Shown here: positions 19,816-28,249 of the stretch, piece after piece
Layout of the letters: each line of letters opens with the position of its first letter
Position numbering within the stretch: position 1 is the first letter of the stretch
DNA from: Propioniciclava sinopodophylli
GTDB taxonomy: Bacteria; Actinomycetota; Actinomycetes; Propionibacteriales; Propionibacteriaceae
NCBI RefSeq assembly: GCF_004324755.1
Contig: NZ_SDMQ01000012.1
Span: forward strand, 35,779-99,778
DNA length: 64,000 nucleotides
Reading direction: 5' to 3'
Notes under the pieces: model-generated
The model's input: only the letters and a program-made list of their open reading frames with translations
Told to the model about the DNA's origin: nothing
Database searches by the model: none
Translations under genes and position numbers: made by a program

Positions 19816-20985
19816 ATGACCGACCCTGCCCCCGCGGTGCGCGCCAAGGCGCGCATGATGCCCCGTTGGGTCGCGCGGTTGGGCGCCAGCGGCGTCCCCG
19901 AGGCCACCTGCGGCCTGTTCGCCTTCGCCTACACCGAGGCCTTCTCCGACCCGACACGCGTCCGGAGCACCCTCGACGTCATCATCGAGATCGCGATCTG
20001 CTTCTTCGCCGGCGCGACGGGCCGATGGCCCCGGGTGGGCACGCTGGGCGTCGGCGCCTGCCTGCTCTGGATGGCGCTGACCCCCGCCGGCATCAGCGCC
20101 GCCTTCTTCGTGCTCTTCATCCCCATCGTCTCCAACGGCGCCCATGGCCGGACGATCCTGCGCGACATGGCGGCGCTGCTCTACTTCGCCCTCGCCCTGG
20201 TCCGCACCGTCCCGCTGAACACCAGCGTCAGCGATGTCGCCCAGACGGTGGTGATCTGGGTCATCCTGGTCGGCCTCGCGTGGGGCACCGGACGTACGGT
20301 CAGCCGCCTGCGGGAGGAGGGCAAACGCCAGGCTGACCTGCGCGCGGCGTCCCTGCGCAGCCAGCGGCGCAGCATCGCCCGCGACCTGCACGACACCGTC
20401 TCGTACGCGACGACGACGATGATCATGCGCGCCGAGCAGATCAAGCTGCGCACCACCGACGACCCGGAGCTGACCCAGGACCTCGACTTCATCATCTCCA
20501 CCGGTCGCCGGTCGGTCCGCGACCTGCGCGGCATGATGGAGACCCTGCGCCGCAACGACCCCGAACTCGACCTCGAGGAGGACGCACCCTGGCGCCTGGT
20601 CGCCGTCGGCGACGTCATCGCTGACCGGCGGGCCGAGCTGGCCGCCCACGGCTACCGCCTCGACGTCAGCGCGGACGCCGAGGCACTCGACTCCCTGCCC
20701 AGCTCGGTGCGGGAGACGCTCGCCAAGCTCATCGTCGAGGCGACCTCCAACATGGTCAAGCACGCCGGGCGCGGCCCGTGCCGCCTCATCATCGAGGTGC
20801 ACGACGACATGCTCGAGGCGGTCTTCACCAACCCCCTGCGTCCCGGGCGCGATCAGCGCAAGGCCGGGCATGGCCTCGGCATCATCGGCGCGCTGGAGCG
20901 CGTCGAGGCGCTCGGGGGGGAGCTGGAGGCCACAGCGGCATCCGGGACGTGGATCCTGCGTGCCCAGCTGCCGCTGGGGGGATAA
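19816..20985 (+). CDS. DesK/NarX-family sensor histidine kinase
   Basis: A 389-residue protein with about five or six membrane helices in residues 25-158 and no obvious extracytoplasmic sensor domain. A HisKA_3 dimerisation segment follows with RRSIARDLHDTVSYATTTM (His192), and then an HATPase_c domain with the N box LIVEATSNMVKHAG and the G box AGHGLGIIGALERVEALGG. Ligand sensing by the membrane block is usual for this type. The signal is unknown. It is coupled to the response regulator: the stop TAA and next ATG share one base. The start at ATG 19816 is the first in frame after the divergent promoter region. Confidence 0.88.
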   Translation: MTDPAPAVRAKARMMPRWVARLGASGVPEATCGLFAFAYTEAFSDPTRVRSTLDVIIEIAICFFAGATGRWPRVGTLGVGACLLWMALTPAGISAAFFVLFIPIVSNGAHGRTILRDMAALLYFALALVRTVPLNTSVSDVAQTVVIWVILVGLAWGTGRTVSRLREEGKRQADLRAASLRSQRRSIARDLHDTVSYATTTMIMRAEQIKLRTTDDPELTQDLDFIISTGRRSVRDLRGMMETLRRNDPELDLEEDAPWRLVAVGDVIADRRAELAAHGYRLDVSADAEALDSLPSSVRETLAKLIVEATSNMVKHAGRGPCRLIIEVHDDMLEAVFTNPLRPGRDQRKAGHGLGIIGALERVEALGGELEATAASGTWILRAQLPLGG

Positions 20986-21647
20986 TGGACACCATGGCCA
21001 GACCCGTGACTGTGGCGATCGTCGACGACGACGCCCTCGTCCGAGCCGCGCTGGTCGCCTACCTGGCCACCACCGACGACTTCGAGGTGAAGCACGAGAT
21101 CAACAACGGGGCCGAGGCGGTCACGACGATCACGCGCAACCCGGTGGACATCGTCGTGATGGACGTCCGGATGCCCAAGCTCGACGGCATCCAGGCCACG
21201 GCCGCCCTGCGCCGCACGCTGCCGGACGTGAAGGTCCTCGTCATCACCTCTTTCGACGAGGACGGCGCCGTGCGCGACGCGCTGCGTGCGGGCGCCAACG
21301 GCTTCCTGCTCAAGGACACCTCGCCGGCCGGGCTGGTCGAGGCGCTCCGGGCGGTCATGCAGGGCACTTCGGTCGTCTCGCCCGGTCCGATCACGAGCCT
21401 GCTGCTCAACGACAAGCGGGCGACCCGCCCCAGTCCCGCCCCCGAACTCGGCCTGAGCCCGCGCGAGTTGGAGATCCTCCGGTTGCTGTGCGCCGCGTAC
21501 AGCAACACCGAAATCGCCGAGGAGCTCTTCGTTTCGGAGTCGACCGTCAAGACGCACGTGTCCGCGATCATGACGAAGATGGGCGTCCAGTCGCGCCTCA
21601 AGGCCGTCGTCCGCGCCTACGAGCTGGGCCTCGTCGAGCACGCCTGA
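20985..21647 (+). CDS. NarL/FixJ-family response regulator
   Basis: The 220-residue protein pairs with the kinase just upstream. The receiver domain carries VAIVDDDALVRAAL, phospho-acceptor Asp60 (IVVMDVRMPKLDG) and Lys in FLLKDTSPAG. The LuxR-type HTH has LSPRELEILRLLCAAYSNTE and STVKTHVSAIMTKMG. ATG 20985 overlaps the kinase stop; a second in-frame ATG at 20994 gives almost the same product. Targets are unknown. The palindrome at 19039 and the two promoters around 19661-19815 are nearby candidates. Confidence 0.9.
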   Translation: MDTMARPVTVAIVDDDALVRAALVAYLATTDDFEVKHEINNGAEAVTTITRNPVDIVVMDVRMPKLDGIQATAALRRTLPDVKVLVITSFDEDGAVRDALRAGANGFLLKDTSPAGLVEALRAVMQGTSVVSPGPITSLLLNDKRATRPSPAPELGLSPRELEILRLLCAAYSNTEIAEELFVSESTVKTHVSAIMTKMGVQSRLKAVVRAYELGLVEHA

Positions 21648-21719
21648 CTGCCCGCTGATCGGGGGCCCTCGGTCCGGCTTCGGGGTCGGGTGGGCGGCCG
21701 AACCTGCGACAATGCACGA

Positions 21720-22610
21720 GTGAACCCCGACCAGACCGACACCTTCGCTGATGTCCTGACCGCCGCGATCCAGGCGCGGGGACTGTCCCTGGAGCGCATC
21801 CGCGCGCGCCTCGACGCCGCGGACGTCCCGGTCAGCATCGCGACCCTGAGCTACTGGCAGTCGGGCCGCTCGCTCCCCACCCGCTCCCGCAGCTACCACA
21901 CGCTGGTCGAGCTAGAGAAGATCCTCAACCTGGAGCCGGGCCACCTCACCCAACACACGCACACCGCCGACGGCCGCACCCGCCGCGAGCTGTTCGAGTG
22001 GCAGAACGTCGTCCCCTCCCGCGACCTGGCCACCCAGATCATCGACGACCTGGGCATCGACATGCAGGGCCAGCTGACGCGCGTGACCATGCACGACCTG
22101 CTGGAGGTGGATGCCGACCGCAGCGAGACGTCCCTCACCGTGAGAGTGGTCTGGCGCACCGAGCGGCAGGGCCTCCACCGCTGGGCGGTCGTGAACGAGT
22201 CCGACATGGAGACCGAGGAGGGGCAGTCCATCGAGCCACTGTTCGGCTGCGCGCTCGGCGAGGTCGTGGAGGTGCCCGAGCGGCAGTTGCTGGTCGCCGA
22301 GATGCTCGCCCCACGCGCCATGCAGCGCGGCGAGCTGTTCACGTCCGACTACCGCCTGACGTTCGGGCGCACCTCCATCCCGTCATTCCGGATGCTGCGG
22401 GCCGTCTCCGACCCCGTGAGAGCCCTGTCGCTGGCCGTCCGCTTCTCCCCGTCGGCCCTGCCCACGCGGGTGCGCGCGGGCGTCCAGCCCGGCCTGGAGG
22501 ACGCGGAGCCGAGCGAGACCGTCCCCGTGCCGCTGGCCCGGAACGAGGCCCAGTTCGTGTGGGCGGATGCCAAGCCCGGCGTGTACTCGCTGCACTGGGA
22601 CTGGGACTGA
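21720..22610 (+). CDS. HTH DNA-binding regulator with large C-terminal domain
   Basis: GTG 21720 gives a 296-residue protein. Residues 8-75 form an XRE-like fold (LTAAIQARGLSLERIRARL, VSIATLSYWQSGRSLP, LVELEKILNLEPG) in which the SYWQSGRSLP helix would read DNA. The remaining 200 residues are a beta-rich domain with no family I can name. It reads like a substrate-presenting or dimerisation domain (VVWRTERQGLHRWAVVNESD, GCALGEVVEVPERQLLVAEML, AQFVWADAKPGVYSLHWDWD). The stop overlaps the next gene's proposed CTG start. Actinobacterial proteins of this layout exist but are uncharacterised. Confidence 0.75.
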   Translation: MNPDQTDTFADVLTAAIQARGLSLERIRARLDAADVPVSIATLSYWQSGRSLPTRSRSYHTLVELEKILNLEPGHLTQHTHTADGRTRRELFEWQNVVPSRDLATQIIDDLGIDMQGQLTRVTMHDLLEVDADRSETSLTVRVVWRTERQGLHRWAVVNESDMETEEGQSIEPLFGCALGEVVEVPERQLLVAEMLAPRAMQRGELFTSDYRLTFGRTSIPSFRMLRAVSDPVRALSLAVRFSPSALPTRVRAGVQPGLEDAEPSETVPVPLARNEAQFVWADAKPGVYSLHWDWD

Positions 22611-23446
22611 CCGGCCTGGACGCCGTCGCCGAAGCACTGTACGCCGGCGACCCAGCCGCCTTCGTGGCCGCGCGCGACGCGGCGGCGAAGCAGGCCCGCG
22701 CGGCCGGCGACCGGGAGCTGGCGGCGTCCATCAAGGCGCTGCGGCGTCCGAGCGTGGCGGCCTGGTACGTGAACCTCGCCGCCCGCGCGTCCCTCGTGTC
22801 GCTGCGGGAGTGGCTGTCGCTGGGAGCCGACCTGCGCGCCGCCCAGTCCACGCTGGACACCGCGCGCGTCCGCGAGCTGTCCGCCGGGCGCACGGCCCTG
22901 GAGAACCGGGTCGTGCGCGATCTGTCGGCCCACCTGACGGCACTCGGCGTCACCGTCAGCGCCCCGGCCCTGGAGGAAGTCCGCGCAACGTTGCGGGCGG
23001 CCCTGGCCGGGCAACAGGCCGCGGACGCCGTGGCCGCCGGTCGGCTGGACAGGGCACTGACGTACGGTGGTTTCGGCGAAGTCGACCTGTCGGAGGCCCT
23101 CGCCGCCATGGCCGCCGCGGGGCCCCCGAGGAGCGACGAAGGAGCCTCGAAGGGTTCCGCGGAGGATGACGGCGGCCCTCGTGGCGCTCTGCCGCTCGCA
23201 CCTCAAAGTCCGCCCCCACCAGACCCGGCACTGGTGGCCGCCCTCGAGGAGGCCCGCGCACGGCTCGACCGCGACACGGAGCAGGCCGAGGCGGCCGAGC
23301 AGGCCACCGCCCGCGCCGAGGCGGCACTCGCCGTCGCCCAGCGCGAGCTGCGCGAGGCGCGCGCAGCACAGGCCGGGGCGGAGCGGGCGCGTACCGCGTC
23401 CGAGAAGGCCGTTCGGCGGGCCGAGGAGGCGCTGGAGGGCCCGTAG
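22607..23446 (+). CDS. Ala/Glu-rich helical protein, conserved hypothetical
   Basis: About 279 residues. The first 90 (LDAVAEALYAGDPAAFVAA, ALRRPSVAAWYVNLAARA) match a conserved actinobacterial domain that begins almost at the start codon. The C-terminal 90 residues are a long coiled coil (EQAEAAEQATARAEAALAVA onward). No ATG or GTG lies in the right place. The frame opens at CTG 22607, whose last two bases start the upstream stop codon (CTGA, like the common ATGA coupling). The next in-frame GTG near 22661 would cut the conserved domain. Function is unknown; coupling suggests action with the regulator upstream. Confidence 0.65.
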   Translation: MTGLDAVAEALYAGDPAAFVAARDAAAKQARAAGDRELAASIKALRRPSVAAWYVNLAARASLVSLREWLSLGADLRAAQSTLDTARVRELSAGRTALENRVVRDLSAHLTALGVTVSAPALEEVRATLRAALAGQQAADAVAAGRLDRALTYGGFGEVDLSEALAAMAAAGPPRSDEGASKGSAEDDGGPRGALPLAPQSPPPPDPALVAALEEARARLDRDTEQAEAAEQATARAEAALAVAQRELREARAAQAGAERARTASEKAVRRAEEALEGP

Positions 23447-23455
23447 GGTGGCACC

Positions 23456-25054
23456 ATGCAGAGCCGGTACGACCACCTCGCCTCCCCGGGGGCCCGCCAG
23501 CCCGTGTTCTCCCGCCGCGGCGTGGTGTGCACCTCGCACCCCCTGGCGGCCTCGGCCGGGCTGCGCATCCTGCAGGCGGGCGGCAACGCGGTCGACGCCG
23601 CGATCGCCGCGGCTGCCTGCCTCCCCATCCTGGAGCCCTGCTCGAACGGCCTCGGGTCGGACGCCTTCGCCCTCATCTGGGACGGAGGACGCCTGCACGG
23701 CCTCAACGGCTCGGGGCGTGCCCCCGCCGCTGCCTCCGCCGAGGGCTTGCGTTCCCGCGGCCTGACCGCGGTGCCCGAGCACGGGTGGGACGCCGTGACG
23801 GTGCCCGGCATGGTGCGCGCGTGGGCCGACGTGCACGCGCGGTTCGGACGCCTCGCATTCGCCGACGTGCTGGCGCCCGCCATCGAGTACGCCGAGCGGG
23901 GCGCGCCCGTGCCCGGCGTGGTCGCCTGGGGCTGGGGCCGCGGCGTCCGGGCGGTCCAGCAGCGGCAGGCAACCACCCCCGACCCGGCCCAGGAGCACTT
24001 CCTCCCCCTGTTCGCCCCGGCCCCGGCGGTCGGCGAGGTGCGCGCGCTTCCCGAGCTGGCTGAAACGCTGCGCGCCATCGCGGAGACACACGGTGAGGAC
24101 TTCTACTCCGGCGACGTCGCCGCGCGGATCGCCGACTTCGCGGCCGCGACCGGGGGCGTCCTGACCCGCGAGGACCTCGCCGCCCACCGCAGCGCATGGG
24201 TGGAGCCGATCTCGGCGCGCTACCGCGACCACGAGGTGTGGGAGATCCCGCCGAACGGGCAGGGCATCGCGACGCTGATCGCCCTGAACATCCTCGACGG
24301 GCTGTCGCCCGAGCAGGCCGCCGACTGGCACACCCAGGTCGAAGCCGTGAAGCTGGCCCTGGCCGACACGCACGCGCTCGTGGCCGACCCCGACGTCGCC
24401 GAGGTGCCGACCTCCGAACTCCTGTCGGCCGAGCACGCCGCGCGCCGCAGGGCCGCGATCAGCGAGCGCGCCTCCGACCCCGTCGCCGTCGACCCCCGGG
24501 CCTCCGACACCGTCTATCTCTGCGCCACCGACGAGGACGGGATGATGGTCAGCTTCATCCAGTCGAACTTCGCCGGCTTCGGGTCGGGCGTCGTGGTGCC
24601 GGGCACCGGGGTCGCGCTGCAGAACCGCGGCTCCGGCTTCTCACTCGAGCCCGGCCACCCCAACGAGCTGGCGCCGGGCAAGCGGCCTTTCCACACGATC
24701 ATCCCGGGCTTCCTCACCCGCGGCGGCGAGGCGGTCGGCCCGTTCGGCGTGATGGGTGGCCACATGCAGGCCCAGGGCCACCTTCAGGTCGCGCTGCACA
24801 CGATCGACGGCGGCCTGGACCCGCAGACGGCGCTCGGGCGACCGCGCTGGTTCTGGGACGCCGCGACCGGGCAGGTGCTCGTCGAGGACACCGCCGGGCC
24901 CGACGCCGTCGCCGCCCTGCGGGAGCGGGGCCACGACGCGGTCGTCGCGGAGCACAGCGGCATCTTCGGGCGCGGTCAGGCCATCTGGCGCATCCCGGAC
25001 GGCTACGTCGCCGGCAGCGAACCCCGCGCCGACGGCGTCCCGATGGCCTGGTAG
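23456..25054 (+). CDS. Gamma-glutamyltransferase family Ntn-hydrolase
   Basis: A 532-residue protein covering the whole family: PVFSRRGVVCTSHPLAASAG and ILQAGGNAVDAAIAAAACLP near the N-terminus, and GLGSDAFALIWDGG. The predicted autocleavage point is at SDTVYLCATD, where Thr352 would become the nucleophile of the small subunit. Then come GSGVVVPGTGVALQNRGSGF and MGGHMQAQGHLQV. No signal peptide precedes it, so it should act in the cytoplasm, unlike secreted Ggt proteins. Substrate may be glutathione-like or another gamma-glutamyl compound, or an acylase substrate. DTVYL in place of the more usual TTHxS suggests the atypical subfamily. Confidence 0.88.
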   Translation: MQSRYDHLASPGARQPVFSRRGVVCTSHPLAASAGLRILQAGGNAVDAAIAAAACLPILEPCSNGLGSDAFALIWDGGRLHGLNGSGRAPAAASAEGLRSRGLTAVPEHGWDAVTVPGMVRAWADVHARFGRLAFADVLAPAIEYAERGAPVPGVVAWGWGRGVRAVQQRQATTPDPAQEHFLPLFAPAPAVGEVRALPELAETLRAIAETHGEDFYSGDVAARIADFAAATGGVLTREDLAAHRSAWVEPISARYRDHEVWEIPPNGQGIATLIALNILDGLSPEQAADWHTQVEAVKLALADTHALVADPDVAEVPTSELLSAEHAARRRAAISERASDPVAVDPRASDTVYLCATDEDGMMVSFIQSNFAGFGSGVVVPGTGVALQNRGSGFSLEPGHPNELAPGKRPFHTIIPGFLTRGGEAVGPFGVMGGHMQAQGHLQVALHTIDGGLDPQTALGRPRWFWDAATGQVLVEDTAGPDAVAALRERGHDAVVAEHSGIFGRGQAIWRIPDGYVAGSEPRADGVPMAW

Positions 25055-25180
25055 CGGCGACGTAGCGCCATCTGGACCACCCCCGCCACGCTCGACCGAC
25101 GACGCCTCACGCATCACCCCTTGTCAGGTCGATGCAGGCCGGTCGAGTGAGAAAATCGTGTGGTCCGAATGGTGTGACGA

Positions 25181-25834
25181 TCAGCCGAACAGCGCCGCGC
25201 GCAGCTCCTCGACCGTGTCCACGACCGCCACGGACGGCTCGGCGCGCAGGGCGTCCGGGTCGCCCGCGCCCCAGGTGACCCCGATGCCGGCCATGCCTGC
25301 GGCCCGGGCGGCCTGGAGGTCGACCACCGCGTCGCCGACGTAGGTGCAGTCTGACGCCTCGGAACCCAGGCGCTCTGCGGCCAGCAGCAGCGGCGCCGGG
25401 AGCGGCTTGTGCTCGGTGGTGTCCTCCAGCGTGGCCAGCACCGGCACGTTTATGCCGAGCACGCCGGCGAGGTTCTCGGCGCTCTCCCGCCGCCGCGAGG
25501 TGGCGATCCCGACCCGCACGCCCGCCGAGGCCAACTCGGTCAACAGTCCGTCAAGCCCCGGGTAGGACTCGAGGTAGGTGGCCACGTTGTCGCGCTGCCA
25601 GGCCGAGTAGGCCTCCATGAGCTCGGTCACGCGTTCTGGCCCGCCCAGCTCGGCCATCATGTCCGGCAGCGTGCGCCCGATGGTGGCCCGGATCTGCTCG
25701 TCGGTCATCGACGGCAGGTCGTGCTGCTCGATCGTCCAGCGGTAGCTCGCCAGGATGAGGGGGATCGTGTTGGCGAGCGTGCCGTCGAAGTCGAACAGGA
25801 CGGTGCCCCAGCGCGGTTCAGTCACGGCGCCCAC
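25181..25834 (-). CDS. HAD-superfamily hydrolase, phosphoglycolate/pyrophosphate phosphatase-like
   Basis: The 217-residue protein has HAD motif I (VLFDFDGTLANT), a helical cap (residues 20-85, including IGRTLPDMMAELG), motif II in VGIATSRRRESA, Lys in HKPLPAPL and motif IV in CTYVGDAVVDLQAARAAGM. This matches the Gph/PpaX subgroup. It would dephosphorylate a small phosphorylated metabolite in the cytoplasm; the exact substrate is not readable. The gene is convergent with the gamma-glutamyltransferase; the 126-base gap between them shows nothing I recognise. Confidence 0.82.
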   Translation of the reverse strand: MGAVTEPRWGTVLFDFDGTLANTIPLILASYRWTIEQHDLPSMTDEQIRATIGRTLPDMMAELGGPERVTELMEAYSAWQRDNVATYLESYPGLDGLLTELASAGVRVGIATSRRRESAENLAGVLGINVPVLATLEDTTEHKPLPAPLLLAAERLGSEASDCTYVGDAVVDLQAARAAGMAGIGVTWGAGDPDALRAEPSVAVVDTVEELRAALFG

Positions 25835-25849
25835 CGTAGCGAGTGGCCC

Positions 25850-26842
25850 TCAGAGCCAGTCGACCCACCCGCCGTGCGGGCTGCAGCGGGCCACGGGCTC
25901 GCAGTCGAGCCCGAGCACGAAGTGCGGACGCCCGTCGTCCGGTACGCGGCCGTACAGGGCGGGCACGACCTTGCCGCCCTCGAACGACACCCAGCGGACG
26001 CCGCTGGCCACGATCGCCGCCTGGGAGGCCTCGCGTCCCGCGCGCTCCAGGTAGGCGAGCGTGGCCGAGTGCATCAGGACGGGGGTGGCGCCCAGGGCGT
26101 CCGCCGTCGCGACGGCGTGGTCGAGGAAGGCAGGCAGGTCGTCGGGCAGGCGTCCGGTGAGAACCGGCGGCGGGTCGAGCGCCGCGACCGCCAGCGCCGC
26201 GACCAGGCGCGCCTCCCGGGCGTCCTCGCCGGGCCAGACCAGCGAGCGCAGCCAGCGCGCTTCGTCGGGGTGGTCGGCCGGGAGGGGGCTGGCGTCCAGC
26301 CCCTCGCGGTGCACGACGACGAGGTCGGCGGGCGAGGCGGGCGGCGAGCCGGTGACGGCGCAGTCGAGGACGGGGGCGCCCGGCCAGGCTTCCCGCCCGG
26401 CGATGATCGGCCCGCCGTCGTAGCGGTAGCGGTACCGGTCGGGAAGCAGCAGCAGCCCGGCGGACGCCCCAACCTCGAACAACGCGACCGGCTGCGGCAG
26501 CGAGGCCAGCAGCGGCGCGAGGACGGCGCACCGTCCGGGCTCGTTGGTCTGCGTGGCGCGCGAGAGGATGGTCGCCTCGACCTCGGGCCAGTGGGCGTCC
26601 AGCCAGGCGATGAGCTCCGGGCCACCCACGAGGGGGCCGTCGTGGTACTTCAGGGCGCCGAGGAAGACGTTCGGCTGGCGCTTGGCGCCGGGCAGGGCGT
26701 CCAGGCGCTCGGAGACGGCGGGGGTGTCCGCGATCCAGCGGCACAGCGCGGCCCAGGTCGGCGAGGTCGGACCGGCCTCGGTGGCGAACCAGCGGTACAG
26801 CTCCTCGATCGGCTTGCGGGCGTACGCGTGGGCGTCCTTCAC
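25850..26842 (-). CDS. DUF2332 family protein
   Basis: GTG 26842 begins VKDAHAYARKPIEELYRWFA. The 330-residue product has the family landmarks PNVFLGALKYHD, QTNEPGRCAVLAPLLASLP, LFEVGASAGLLLLPDRY and VLMHSATLAYLE. The GASAGL segment resembles the glycine-rich SAM loop of methyltransferases, and fold predictions for the family point that way, but no activity is established. It lies 15 bases from the HAD gene on the same strand and may be co-transcribed with it. Its start is divergent from cysE. Confidence 0.8.
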   Translation of the reverse strand: MKDAHAYARKPIEELYRWFATEAGPTSPTWAALCRWIADTPAVSERLDALPGAKRQPNVFLGALKYHDGPLVGGPELIAWLDAHWPEVEATILSRATQTNEPGRCAVLAPLLASLPQPVALFEVGASAGLLLLPDRYRYRYDGGPIIAGREAWPGAPVLDCAVTGSPPASPADLVVVHREGLDASPLPADHPDEARWLRSLVWPGEDAREARLVAALAVAALDPPPVLTGRLPDDLPAFLDHAVATADALGATPVLMHSATLAYLERAGREASQAAIVASGVRWVSFEGGKVVPALYGRVPDDGRPHFVLGLDCEPVARCSPHGGWVDWL

Positions 26843-26887
26843 GCGGCCAGCGTAGAGCGACGCCGGGCCGCCGGTTAGGGTGGCGCC

Positions 26888-27691
26888 ATGACGCAGCCTG
26901 TCCCCGACCAAGAGATCTGGGCCACCATCCGCGCAGAAGCGGCACGCGACGCGGCGGCCGAGCCCTGTCTGGGCGGCTACCTGCACGAGGCGATCCTGAG
27001 GCACAACAGCCTGATGGAGGCCCTCGGCAGCATGCTGTCGCACAAGCTGGCCAACCCGGTGATGTCGCCGTTGACCCTGCTCGACCTGGTCGAGGAGGCG
27101 TTCGCCCACGACCCGTGGATCGAAGAGTCGGTGCTGGCCGACCTCCAGGCCGTCGTCACCCGCGACCCGGCCACGCGCGGCTACAGCCAGCCCCTGTTGT
27201 ACTTCAAGGGGTTCCACGCCGTGCAGAGCTTCCGGATCGCCCACCACTTCTGGGTGAGCGAGCGCCACGCGCTGGCGCTGTGGCTGCAGAGCCGCATCTC
27301 GGAGGTGTTCGCCGTCGACATCCACCCCGGCGCGCGCATCGGCCGCGGCGTCATGTTCGACCACGCCACGTCGGTGGTGATCGGCGAGACCGCCGTGATC
27401 GAGGACGACTTCTCGATGCTGCACGAGGTGACCCTCGGCGGCACCGGCAAGGTCGGCGGCGATCGCCACCCGAAGATCGGCCGCGGCGTCATGATCGGCG
27501 CCGGCGCGAAGGTTCTCGGCAACATCCGCGTGGGCGAGGGGGCGAAGATCGGGGCCGGTTCGGTGGTGCTGGAGGACGTCCCGCCGCACACGACCGTGGC
27601 CGGCGTCCCCGCCAAGCAGATGAGCCGGTCGAAGGAACCCTTCCCGGCCCTGTCGATGGACCAGAACTTCTCGTGCGAGGACGAAGCATGA
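26888..27691 (+). CDS. cysE: Serine O-acetyltransferase
   Basis: The 267-residue protein has the SAT N-terminal helical domain (WATIRAEAARDAAAEPCLGG, AILRHNSLMEALGSMLSHKL). A left-handed beta helix of hexapeptide repeats follows, with VDIHPGARIGRGVMFDHATS, SMLHEVTLGGTG and IGAGAKVLGNIRVGEGAKIG. Key residues include Asp/His in FDHATSVVIGE and His in LHEVTLGG. It acetylates serine with acetyl-CoA in the first step of cysteine synthesis. No cysK is adjacent. The length matches the Escherichia coli type of about 270 residues. The downstream DinB gene overlaps by ATGA. Confidence 0.93.
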   Translation: MTQPVPDQEIWATIRAEAARDAAAEPCLGGYLHEAILRHNSLMEALGSMLSHKLANPVMSPLTLLDLVEEAFAHDPWIEESVLADLQAVVTRDPATRGYSQPLLYFKGFHAVQSFRIAHHFWVSERHALALWLQSRISEVFAVDIHPGARIGRGVMFDHATSVVIGETAVIEDDFSMLHEVTLGGTGKVGGDRHPKIGRGVMIGAGAKVLGNIRVGEGAKIGAGSVVLEDVPPHTTVAGVPAKQMSRSKEPFPALSMDQNFSCEDEA

Positions 27692-28245
27692 CCGAGCAGC
27701 AGGCCGACGAGACCGCGCCCGAGCCCGTCGCGCCCGACACGAAGGACTGGACGTGGGTGCTGGAGCGCCCCTGCCCCGAGTGCGGGTTCGACCCGGCGTC
27801 GGTGGTGCCGACGTCCGTCCCGCGCATCATCGTCGAGGCGTCCGACCGGTTCGGGCTCGCGTTGGAGGAGGCGGACGCCGGCGTCCGGACCACGCCGGGG
27901 GTGTGGTCGACGGTCGAGTACGGCCAGCACGTCGCCGACGTGCTCGAGGTGATGACCGACCGGCTCGGGCTCATCCTGGACGCCGAGGGCGCCGGGGCGT
28001 CCTTCGCCGACTGGGACCAGGATGCGGCGGCCGTCGAGAAGGAGTACTGGAAGGCCAACACGCACGTGACGGCCATCCTCATCAAGGAGCGGGCGGCCGC
28101 GGCCGCCGAGGCGTGGGGCGAGCCCACCGCCGAGCAGTGGGAGTGGTCCGGGCGGCGCGGCGACGGCGTGACGTTCACGGCCGCGGCGCTGGGCCGCTAT
28201 CTCGTGCACGACCTGCTGCACCACCTGCACGACGTGGACGCCTGA
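27688..28245 (+). CDS. DinB-like four-helix protein
   Basis: ATG 27688 overlaps the cysE stop. The 185-residue product starts with a CPECGF motif (residues about 30-35) and then a helical bundle with conserved histidines in VEYGQHVADVLEV and at the C-terminus LVHDLLHHLHDVDA. This arrangement, a His in helix 2 and two near the end, is the DinB metal site. Many actinobacterial members act as thiol-dependent (mycothiol or bacillithiol) transferases, or their role is unknown. Coupling to cysE, which feeds cysteine and thiol synthesis, fits a thiol-linked role, but this is inference. Confidence 0.75.
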   Translation: MTEQQADETAPEPVAPDTKDWTWVLERPCPECGFDPASVVPTSVPRIIVEASDRFGLALEEADAGVRTTPGVWSTVEYGQHVADVLEVMTDRLGLILDAEGAGASFADWDQDAAAVEKEYWKANTHVTAILIKERAAAAAEAWGEPTAEQWEWSGRRGDGVTFTAAALGRYLVHDLLHHLHDVDA

Positions 28246-28249
28246 GGCG

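Noticed and set aside
25055..25180. Possible small RNA or gene between gamma-glutamyltransferase and HAD genes
   Set aside because: No start with a ribosome site, no strong hairpin and no similarity seen.
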